A DNA stretch of 64,000 nt from Entomortierella parvispora (taxonomy: Eukaryota; Mortierellomycota; Mortierellomycetes; Mortierellales; Mortierellaceae), in assembly GCA_963573315.1 (NCBI GenBank), contig OY752144.1, positions 1,110,501-1,174,500 on the forward strand. Direction: 5' to 3'. Below the pieces are notes generated by a model. It ran no database searches and had not been told where the DNA came from. It saw only the letters and a program-made list of their open reading frames with translations. Shown here in pieces: positions 29,514 through 38,996 of this stretch. The first letter of the stretch is position 1; every line of letters starts with the position of its first letter. Made by a program: the position numbers and the translations under genes.

Positions 29514-32500
29514 TCAATGATGTTGAATAAGTGTGGTTGAGGTTGGCAAGAACTTTGCTGGTCGAGCGCGCCCTGCGACCATTTCCTCCAGAATGTAGGC
29601 GATGTTCTCCGAGCCGACTGCGTCACGGTCATAAAATCGATTGCAGCCTTCACAGTACATGGATCTCTTCCCATGTTTCGTGAGGTATCGGTCGCATGTT
29701 CGTCGGGGACATTTTTGAGTGCTGTTGTATTCATGGATGCCTACAGCCGGCTGTCCAAGCCTACGAAACTAGAGATGAATCAAAGGAACCAGCGATTAAA
29801 AAAAAGAATTAAAGTGATCTAAGGGCTCTTTTAAAAAAAGGAGTTCTTACGGCATGCACGAGCTGTTTTCGTATAACTTCTGCCATGGACGAAGGGCCGC
29901 GCCTTGTATTGAAACTAGAAAGTCCATACGCCAGGGCTGCTGTTCCTGGTACCTGTGGTTTCCAGTTTGGGTTCAACCCTGCTTGCTCTAGTATATGGTG
30001 GACTGCAAGATCCACTGCAGATCTTTTTGCCTTGTTATGATCCCATTGTTTCTTGCGCATCCATTTGCTGTGGTAAAATGAGAAAATCTCCTCACGGACC
30101 GTCCCCTTCATCGTGTCGATCTTTTCTCTTTCAGGACTTGACTTTGCGAGCGGCAGTAGAATGTCTTTGGCAGGAGTGTTCATGTACATCAAGAATTCAC
30201 TTGCAGCACCCAGTCTCGTGGAAGGTGTGAGTGATTCGAGTCGGTCGATGAAGTGGTCCTTCTTCCTCTTATCCAAAGCCCGTTTAAAACGCCACGTTGG
30301 CTCATACAAGAACGTTCTTTTGATCTTCATCGTATGCCGCTCTCCACTGCCCTGGTCCAGTCTTGTTGTTGCTACTGGTACAATCTCTCCGGGATCCGCA
30401 CCGATGATGACTCTGGGCTCGACATTCCATTTAAGTACGGCGGCGTTTGGGAGGAGCTTTGTTCGAGCGGCCAAGTTGCACTTGTAACCAGACTTTGTCC
30501 CAGCCGCAAACTGACTAAGATCCGCTGGACGTTCAAACTCATATTGTTTGTCGGGGTCAAGGGCGTACAGGTGCTCCGAAAGGTTAATGCTCTGTTTCGC
30601 GTCATCGTCGAGCCCATCGTCTTCCATTTCGTCATCCTCCGTCACTGCCGTTGATGCTGCTGCTGCCGCCGCCAACTCCTCCTCGTCGGGACCAAATGAG
30701 AGAGAATTTTTTTTTTGGCGTGTCTTCGGCGCCCGGGTGTCGTTGGCCAGGAGCGTAAAGACCAGGCCGTCAGTTTGGTAGCCAGTGCCGAGGATGTAGT
30801 TGTGGCTGTGTCTTAGTTGCTCTTCTGACTGCAGCCGTATTTTGTGACAATAACCATCCTTTCGATGGCCCCACGTCTTTCTCTCTAATGAACCTCCAGT
30901 AGGCGTGGACGGTGACACTTCTCGTGAAAGGTCATACGCGACGGATGTCAGGAACCATCCTTTGTATTTGATGATATGGCCCATTCTTTCTTGGTGTGTA
31001 AAGTCCCTCTGAGATGCCCTCTTGCCCTTTCCGACCGACTTTTTTGGGAACAACTCTTTGAGGAATGGCTCGAAATCCCTGTAGCTGGTCTCCGATAAAT
31101 ACTCTGGCTGGGGCTGAGACGGCGGATCGGCATGGAGAAAGTATAGTAGGTCCTGCTCGGTTACGATTTGAACGTTGCGGGCATACTTCCCGAACACAAA
31201 ATCCTTGAAAACCCCTCCGTGTTATGTTCTTGGAACCACTGGATGGCTGGTGTGCTCAGTTCACCAGGCGTTGTACTCGGAGACCATTCGACCGTACCGT
31301 CAAACTAGTTTACAAATGAAAATATTATATTAATTAGCTGTCCTCTTTTTACAACCAGGAATTCAGCCAGCCGATAGAAGAGGGTTACATACAACGGCGT
31401 GCTTATAATGGCAGGAGACGGCCTTAGATACCGTTGCTTGCGTCGAGTAGGCTGCGTTGGTATTAAAGAGCTGTATGCCGCGCTCGTCGTATGGCACAAA
31501 ATTGGTTTTCGCTTGATATCTTTCATAGATCCATCTAGCAAAGAAAGGTCGGTCGTCGAATCTTGGCGATCCTCCTTTCTGGGTGGTCCTGGTTCTTTTT
31601 GCCACCTGATCCGTTGAGAGTGTGTCTTTAGCTGCTTGCTTTTGTATCCTATTGTCCTCCGAGTTATTGGCGGCCTTTCCATGAAAAAAGAACGCGACCA
31701 GCGCGTAATAGATCGTTTTGTTGTCCACCAAGTCCTTCATCATTGTGTCTGGATATTTCTCAGGGAGGTCCCACCGATGTCTTTTTGAAATGGACGAAGA
31801 CGAAGACGAGGACGAGGACGGGCGCGAGACGGCGGCGATGGATGATTTTTGTTCCAGAATTTCCTTAGATTGCCTCTGAAGATCGGTTGGATCGTTGATG
31901 TCTTCAATGGCCAACATGATTGCAGCGTAGGTGTCGTATAATAAGAGGTCGCGGGTTTCAATGCATGCTTGCTGTCGTTTGGTAATTTCCTGAGCAAGCG
32001 GCTTTGCGCGTTTGTACGCCTCGTCAAACTCGACCGTTCCGTGCTCATAGTTTCCCTCGCGTCTCATTAATCGCAAGGTGACATTTTTCTCGAAGGCTCC
32101 TACTGTTAAAGCGCGCTTCTCGAATCTCTGATCAAGGTTACGAGATTTTTGGGTCGAAAACGAGGCCTTGACACCGCTTGTACCTTTCGGTTGGGCTTTG
32201 ACATGATCGCCCTTCCGTCTTGTTTTGCGGTCCCCCTTCTGCTTTTTCTTGCGCTTACTCTTGCGACTATCCTTGACTGGCTGTATAACTGGATTAGATG
32301 GACCTGGAGGTGGTCTTGTCGGGTCGCTTAGTTTGTTGATGTCAACTTTGCAGCCTCCTAAGAAGTTGCTGTCTTTGCCTGTGGTCCGGTAGACGTGACT
32401 GAACTGATTGCGATTGCCGTGACGGTGCAGCTTATGAGGCCTGGAAAAGAATGATTCAGTACAAGGTTAGGGCTGATCCATAGTAAATGCCGTTGTTTGT

Positions 32501-34165
32501 CAAGTCGCTTTCTTACCTTGTTGGACCTTGATCGGGCACTTCCACCTTGAACCTTCTTCTCTCTGCTCTAGCAGCTGAATACCGCTCAAGCTGAAACTGT
32601 ACCTGGCTCATCAGTTCACTCTCAGACATCTTTGGCTCGGGCAAAGGTGGGAATGACAGTGGTGGTAGGGACGTCGAGGTCTGATCATCCAGATATGGTT
32701 TCCAAAGAGGTATATGCTCGGGGTGGGAGCTTGGAGTCTCTCCTGTCGTCAGCTGACTTAGAAATCCAAAAGTGCGAATAGATGATTCGAACAACAAAGG
32801 AGACACACTTTTGTGGACAACAGACGACACCCTTTCGCAAAAAAGCTGTAGAAGTTGGCGAAGGTCAGGAATGGCTTCGAATTCGGATACTGAGGCGGTC
32901 GAGCTTGGCTTTATACCAGGAGTGTCTCTTTCCTTTAAACCAGCAACCGGTGTTTGTACCCCCTGATCGGGTTTCGAGCGCTTGGACGTGGCTTTGACAG
33001 ATGGACCTTCATCATTAGAGCTGGAATATGAGTTATCGTTGATTTGATATCCTTTGGCCTTGCGTTTGCCCAGAGCTGATTTTGGCTTAGAGGTGACAGC
33101 AACCGATGCAATTCCCCACGTTGTACTTTTCGAATCATGACCCATGTCGTCACCGCTAGATCCAGCGTCCGAATCCTCTTCATCCGGTCCCAAATCCTCT
33201 TCATCCGGCCCCGACTCCTCCGTGTTGTTTTCATCTGATCCAGCTTCCTCCGCGTTGCTTTCAGCTGAACCTGGTTCTTCCGAATCGCCAGAGACCGCGT
33301 CATTATCCCCATCATCCCCCATGCTCACATCGTCGTCATCCTCGTCGGCGGGAGGCTTGATAATCTCGAGACTCCTGATCAGGCCAATAGTAGGCACGTT
33401 CAAGTTGTAATCGTTCTTATTGACGCACCCGTAGAGTATCAGTTCTTCGTCATGAATCAGATCCAGCGCTTTCTTGACCTGAGCACGCTCGTAGCACAAA
33501 AGTCCGGGACCTTTGGGGTTGGGCTGAAGTAAAATGTTGACACCGGAGTAGAAGATATAATCCGAATCAATTGAGAGGACGGCAGCTTTTCCGTGTCCCG
33601 TGTGATTTGTACAATAGGCTGCGATACAGGGATCTGTTTCAGCTCTGCAGAGGCAAGCTCTGTAGGCAAGATCACGGAGTTTGGCGGCAAGGACCTCTCT
33701 ACAGTAGGAGTCTAACTGACAAGCTTTCCTCAAGTTCTTGTCGATCTTGTCGGTGACTTTTGTTGAAACCCAGTGCCCGACTTTGCGCTCCAGTATGCGA
33801 AGGTTGGATTCGATGTTGGCTGAAGCTTGTTCACGCTTTATATGTCTTTGCTGATGAGTGCCTCCTTTCGCGGCACTCTCAAATCCGTCGATGTGCAGAG
33901 TTATGTTGACCTCTAGCGACATATGTTTGAGCCAGGCTTGGATCTTGTTGCCGATTGATACAGCTACTACTGACATAGCCTTGTCGATGTTAAATGAACC
34001 ATCCTCTTCGACGTTGTCGACACTTGTCAGTTGCATCGTGATATCGCCATAATGTATTGCTTTCACATCGTAGTGGATAGCATCAGTATTGAGGGTTTGG
34101 AGGTCTGGAGGTGTGTCGGATATCCCTTTCTTTCGCAACACGGGAAAGATACCCTGCACTCCCAT
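29514..34165 (-). CDS. XPG/FEN1-like nuclease fused to Fanzor (TnpB-like) RuvC nuclease
   Basis: Exons 32517-34165, 31393-32440, 29851-31203 and 29514-29768 join in phase to about 1434 aa. The start MGVQGIFPVLRKKG is the canonical XPG N-terminus. Acidic residues fit a PIN/FEN fold: Asp33, Glu176 and Asp178 (RAETDPC), Asp200 and Asp202 (SIDSDYIF), Asp252 (NKNDYN). An acidic, Ser-rich linker and a basic cluster (KSRKSKRKKKQK, likely NLS) follow. The C-terminal part is Fanzor-like: Asp1169 (GADPGE, RuvC-I), Glu1363 (HEYNSTQKC, the shifted Glu position of Fanzors), a zinc finger Cys1370/1375/1389/1392, and Asp1399 (YDRDAVGSENIA, RuvC-III). The XPG exon meets a stop only inside the intron, and the next exon is open in the matching phase for about 365 nt before its first Met, which supports a real fusion. 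The junction before 31203 is uncertain. Two separate genes are the alternative. Confidence 0.8.
31204..31305 (-). other. Ambiguous segment in the Fanzor gene (exon with indels, or intron end)
   Basis: A good acceptor (AT-rich, then ctag) precedes 31305, and the next codons read FDGTVEWSPSTTPG. The frame then meets a stop before 31203. A neighbouring frame reads LSTPAIQWFQEHNTEG, which looks like real protein, and a third frame continues into the downstream exon as VFKDFVFGK. Either the segment is intron (acceptor ttcaag at 31204), or it is an exon hit by two compensating indels, one in an A triplet near 31260 and one in the C run at 31212-31215. Confidence 0.45.
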
Positions 34166-35105
34166 CGCGTAGCACCTACCATAAATAAACTCGTTAGTAT
34201 AAAGTGTACCCAGACCCGAATGCTCAGTCATATTGATCGTGTCGATCTTTGATCAGATTGCTTACTTTTCGGGAGAGGGGAGGGGGAAGGTCTCGGCTTT
34301 TAACTGGTAGACTACCTCGAGGCTTTGTAATTAAAAGAAAAAAGGCAGAGTTGGTCAACATTCGAACAGGTTCGGATTTTTTTCATTTTATGCACCTACT
34401 ATGGATATTGTGCTTTTATTTGTCCACGCACAAGTGTAGCGAAGAGAATAGGAGAAGAAGCAAGCTTTCATTAGTAAGATAGAGTCAATAAGATTGTTTT
34501 CGAAAGGTACCATCATAGATATATACCGAAGTGTCGTAGCTTAGGACAGAGTCAAGAGTTAAGAGTGGGTAACGTAGATAGAGAAAGGGGTTTTGGAGAG
34601 GGGGTAGATTCAGTAGTGAAGAACGAGAAAGGCCACTGAAGGTTTGTGGTTTGTGGAGGTTGTGGATCGGTGGCAAAGAAAAAGGCGCTGAAGTCGTGTT
34701 TGTCGCGAATGCAGGTAAAATAGCATTTACGTAAATATTAATTCTTTCACGTGATTCCGAGAGTCATTAAAAATCAGGGGTGGAGGAATGGGGTCCGCCT
34801 TTGCTCTGTTTCTCTAATCCCTTGCTCTGATTGACTAAACATTCGTGCCCAGAAAAAGTACCAAGGACTCGAATTAAGCGACATGAAGTATGCAGGAATC
34901 AAGCCGACAGCAAGCCTTGCACTCCCCCCACCGACGCTTCAGAAAGCAAAAGAAGGCCCCAAAGGACTATCGTCGTGACCAGGCCTACACCTTCTTTACC
35001 TTCCTTTTCCACCTTGTCAGATCATGATCCGATGCACTGACTCCTGAACTGCCAGTGAACCCTGTAGCCGACAAGTTTCTGCAGCAGTCTGGAGGTAATC
35101 ACTGT
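34166..35105. other. Upstream region of the XPG-Fanzor gene
   Basis: Holds the presumed promoter of the fusion gene on the minus strand. A 69-codon plus-strand frame (34831-35040) might be a remnant 5' exon of the truncated recombinase that follows, but it has no recognisable motif. Confidence 0.35.
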
Positions 35106-36400
35106 GATACAATCGAAATGAAACCAACGGTGCATTCGCGATAGCCCATTTCAAAAACGAACCGTATTTTATTGAACGCGACCTGATCACCCCTCCTCTC
35201 GAACTTCAACGGAAGATTTTCAGCTGGATCGAAGAGACTTTTGATGCCAATCACCCTGAGCTGCGGGATAGCTGGATGAAGGACTGCAAGAACCAGATGA
35301 TGGCCATCGATCCAAGCGTGCCGACTGAAGATGACTTACATTATGTCCCACCTGACTCTGACTCAAACGATAAGACAGCCAAGGATTTAGTCCAGAGTGC
35401 AATTGTTGACAGAAAGGCCTTTCTTCAACTCCTTGTTCGGCTTCGTCGAGTTATCCTTCAGGATGCAGTCATCTTCCGCAAGAAAGATAGTCAGGGACGA
35501 ACTCTGACCAATTCTTTGATTACCTCAAGACCTGACATCTTCGAGAGCCCTCTCTTTCTCCAGTTCGAGACGGATCTTTTGGCTGCAATTGAGAGGCATC
35601 GTCAGCAGGCCAATCTTTTCCCCAGAGATATTGCAATTGACGGCAACGCCGTCGTCGGGGCCGTCAATGGGCTCGCCAACAAGGTCCAGCAGCTAACTGC
35701 AACAACCTCTGCCTTGCAGGCCATTCTCAGCCATGATCAGAGCCAAGATCTAATGCTACAGCAACTACAGCACCTGAAAGAGTTGATGCGAACTAGTTTG
35801 GATTTTCACCATCGAACAGGGCTGGTCTTACGGGTCATGTCGACTACAATGCCCCTACCACCACAGCATCAGCAAGGAGAGCATCTACCCTCAGGGCCAC
35901 CACAGCAGCAACAAGGAGCGCCTCTCTTTTCCGGGCCAGAGCAGCAAGAGGACCAAGCGTCAGGGCTTTTGTATTTTCAGCCGCCTTTGCTGCAGCAGCC
36001 TTACCAACAACAGATGCTCCCACTGCATCATCCACAGCAGCAACCTTCGCAGTGGTGCCAGGCCTCTGTACGGCCCCCCGGCGATTCATGGTGGCCCCAG
36101 CCGCCAGCCCATCCTTGTAGCGTTCAGCCGCTGGCCCGGCCACGACCTTCCTTGAAGTGCAAATCAAAGCGATCCCTCAAAGATGTTTACCATGACTATC
36201 TGATTGTTGGCAACGGAGTACTTGGGGACAATCGTACCCACAGGCGTCGAAGAGCGCTTTTCAGGGACATTGAGAAACTGCAGAAAAAGAGCGGTAAAGA
36301 TATGGACGCCTTCCTAGATGAACTTGACCAAGAGCTGAAGACTGCAGCTTCGGTGGAGGCATTCACTAACACCATTCGTGAGAGGACCGCAAAAATATGA
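35106..36400 (+). pseudogene. 5'-truncated Crypton/Ndc10-type recombinase, C-terminal half only
   Basis: An open frame from 35106 to the stop at 36400 aligns by eye with the part of the recombinase at 25364-28871 that follows its catalytic tyrosine. Here NGAFAIAHFKNEPYF...TPPLELQRKIFSWIEETF matches FAFGMAGFKEGKPF...APPIELQEMIFPFIETAF there. LLVRLRRVILQDAVIF matches LLLRLRRVLLQDAVVY. A Gln/Pro-rich middle follows. The end (VYHDYLIVGNGVLGDN...RRRRALFRDIEKL) resembles the GCR1_C DNA-binding domain. An upstream stop at about 35103 and the absence of the R, HxxR and Tyr motifs indicate that the catalytic half is lost. The first in-frame ATG is 35276. Expression of the C-terminal piece alone cannot be excluded. 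Confidence 0.72.
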
Positions 36401-38119
36401 TTGACACGGTTGAATAAAGAGTTTTATCCTACAAATCCCACCCTTCTTGTCCTCTACATTCTGCTCCGCACGCCCATCGAATTCTTATCCTCCACATTCT
36501 GCTCCGCATGCCTATCTAACACAGAAGACAGAGCGAGTACAACGTGCGAGCGTGCAAGCGCAACGTTCAACAGTCAAAGGATGTTTCTATGACAGGACAA
36601 AGAGAACGCTTCTTTTTTCATCCAGCTATCCTTCTAATTCTCATCTTCATCTTGTCCGCCTGTCGGATACATGGAGATGGAAGTGAGAAAGAGAAAGAGA
36701 ATGAAGAATGCAATTGTGCGAAAAAACAGGAGGAACAGAGAAATGGAATAAAATTAGAAGAATCGTGTGTAACTGATCCGTTCTTTTAATCAAGATACTG
36801 TACCAGAAAAATGATAACAGAGATAGTGCATGTACTGAGTAAGGTAAGCAACAGATCCACGCATCAGATAGAGCTGGACAACAGAACGCATTCTTTATAT
36901 TTCCGTTGTATTCTATCCCAATTCATTCAGGTGTCGTTGCACAGAAGCTCAATTTACGCTGAGGAGGAATCCATTCAACTCCCAAGAACGCATTCTGTTG
37001 TCCTGGCTGTGTGGAGTAGCCTTACTCTGTGCTTTGCGACTTGACAAAATTCGCCATTTGGATGGGGACACTGCTCGGCTCTGCTGATGAGTGACAATTG
37101 CCGAACTGAGATTCGAGGCACCTGCACCAGGATGAAGTGGGCAAGCGCGGTGCGGCCAGCCTTTGCACAGTACCCCTCGGCGTGATTTGCACCACAGGTA
37201 TCGGCCAATGTGGCATGTTTCTCACTCGACTACTACCCATCCTCTGCGAGGTGTTTAAAAACGGTCCATGAAGGCGGATGAGCCGCTGCTGGCATGTAGA
37301 CGCGTCCACACTCATCCACTGACGTCTGCGCTGAATACGGTAGCCTTGGTGGATTGGACCCCGAGGCTTTGTTCATATTGCAATTGGTATCTCTTTGATG
37401 ATTCGGCTTATCACTGCCGCAACTACACAAATATTAGACGAATGACGAGAATTTGATGAGGTCAAAGAGGATGGATATATTGCATTCCAAAAAAAAAAAA
37501 AAAAAAGGCAGGGTCCTCCCTTGCGCTGGCGCGATAATAGCGACCAAGGAGAAAGTCAAGTATGGGTAAAACAGGTCGGTTGACCTCCTCTCAATAGCCA
37601 TGTGTAATGTTGGCAAGTCTCTTTATTGTAATTACGAAAAGAAGTGGACGTCAAAAAGAACTTCTTGATGAGGAGGGGTATCATGGGCTTTTTTTTAATT
37701 TTTCAAAAAGGGGACTAAAACTCTCTCTTGTTGAAGAACAATTGGACGACTACATAAAAGAGAAAGAAGGAAAAAAAAGGAAAATAGAAAAGACAACAAA
37801 AATACCTTTCTCCATCCAGCAGAGAAAGTGACAATGTAGTCGGTCATAAAGAGAAACGCTTATCTTAAAACCTACCCCAAGTGGCATACAGACTAAGGAA
37901 AGGATGAAGGTATATTTCACTACTTTTTGTTTTCTTTTTTTTTTGGGAGGGGTTTTCCTTTTTTCTATATGGAGGGTGAATGTACAAGGTTCTACAGCAA
38001 AAAAGAAAAAAAAAAAATACATGATAACAGAGGGGGAATCTCAAAAAAAAAATATGGGTGGGTCGGGACTCCAGGATTCAGGAAAGGAAGAGCGCAAGAG
38101 AGAAAGAAGGATCTTCTTT
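36401..38119. other. Gene-poor stretch downstream of the recombinase relic
   Basis: No recognisable gene. A-runs lie near 37488-37506 and 38000-38050. One candidate small secreted ORF (36589-36789) is listed separately. Minus-strand frames at 36975-37315 contain scattered cysteines but match nothing I know. Confidence 0.4.
36589..36789 (+). CDS. Possible small secreted Cys-containing peptide, 66 aa (uncertain)
   Basis: The frame starts at ATG 36589 with a basic head and a hydrophobic core (HPAILLILIFILSAC), then a charged tail with CNC and one more Cys. It would pass as a signal peptide plus short mature peptide. No family is recognised, and chance is a real possibility at this length. Confidence 0.2.
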   Translation: MTGQRERFFFHPAILLILIFILSACRIHGDGSEKEKENEECNCAKKQEEQRNGIKLEESCVTDPFF

Positions 38120-38869
38120 TTAATTGCGGACCAGACCAAGGTCGATGCCATGGTTTCCGGCACCGCCTCCGTGGGCGTAGTAACCGTTGGTGCTCATGGC
38201 CTTCTCGCGACGGTCGGGACCGGAGGACTTGCCTCCCCTGGCGTCACCCTTGGCATGGACGTTCTGCTTTTGCCTCAACTGCTTGACATCGACAACAGTC
38301 ATTTCCAAGGTAGGCAACTTGCCGCCCTTGACACCCTTGATGATCACGTTGGCGCAGTGGTGGTAGAACTGGTTGGTGGCATAGGCAGTCCACGAGAACG
38401 CAAACAGGCACTTGTTCGAGTCTGTGCAAGAGGGCGCGTTCTTGGGGATCGCAACGGGCCATTCATAGTAGATGTCGGGGCAGGTCTTTGTGTACTGACC
38501 AATGACCTTCCAAGACTTTCCACCATCGTACGAAAGAGAGAACTCACAAGCTCCACCGCCGTGACGCGAGGGCTTGATACCAGCCTTGGGTGGGAACTTC
38601 TTGTAGTCAACGCCAAAAGTCCAGAAGCGAACGGGGATGATCTGCCCTGCCTTGTAGGTCGTGACGGGACCCTTCTTGTATCCACCACAGGGGTACTTTT
38701 TGCCCTCATAACCAATCCAGGCGTGGACAGTGTTTTTAGGGTCTTTTGTCCAGGGACCAGCCTGGGCAGGGGGGTTCGAGATGGCCATATGGGCCGACGT
38801 CGTAGAGAGGACAGAGAGAAGCGTGGTGGCGGCGATGAGCACGCTGCTGACAAGAGCGGAGGTCTTCAT
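38120..38869 (-). CDS. Secreted LPMO-like copper protein (AA11-like)
   Basis: A 249-aa single-exon protein. Start ATG 38869 was chosen because it opens directly into a signal peptide (residues 1-26, ending STTSA); the longer frame upstream is low complexity. Cleavage after Ala26 would leave His27 (HMAISNPP) as the mature N-terminus, the hallmark of copper-binding LPMO-type proteins. The core has WIGYEGKKYPCGGYKKG, PSRHGGGACEFSLSYDGGKS and NQFYHHCANVIIKG, in the order expected for AA11-type or related chitin-active proteins. The second copper His is likely one of these; I cannot tell which. The C-terminal 40 residues are basic and disordered. It probably acts in the cell wall or outside the cell on chitin-like polymers. 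An X325/BIM1-type copper protein is an alternative. Confidence 0.75.
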   Translation of the reverse strand: MKTSALVSSVLIAATTLLSVLSTTSAHMAISNPPAQAGPWTKDPKNTVHAWIGYEGKKYPCGGYKKGPVTTYKAGQIIPVRFWTFGVDYKKFPPKAGIKPSRHGGGACEFSLSYDGGKSWKVIGQYTKTCPDIYYEWPVAIPKNAPSCTDSNKCLFAFSWTAYATNQFYHHCANVIIKGVKGGKLPTLEMTVVDVKQLRQKQNVHAKGDARGGKSSGPDRREKAMSTNGYYAHGGGAGNHGIDLGLVRN

Positions 38870-38964
38870 TGTGAGGTGTTGTGAGAGTAAGCGGCGAGCT
38901 GTGGCGAATGTGGACGAGAGAGATGAAGGGGGTGAGCAGGGGAGAGTGCTGCTGTTGAGGCGAA

Positions 38965-38996
<32 letters not shown>

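Noticed and set aside
32513-34231. XPG-like gene ending at the exon border as a stand-alone protein, with the longer start at 34231
   Set aside because: The stop lies inside a good GT-AG intron and the following exon continues in phase; MGVQG at 34165 is the canonical family start.
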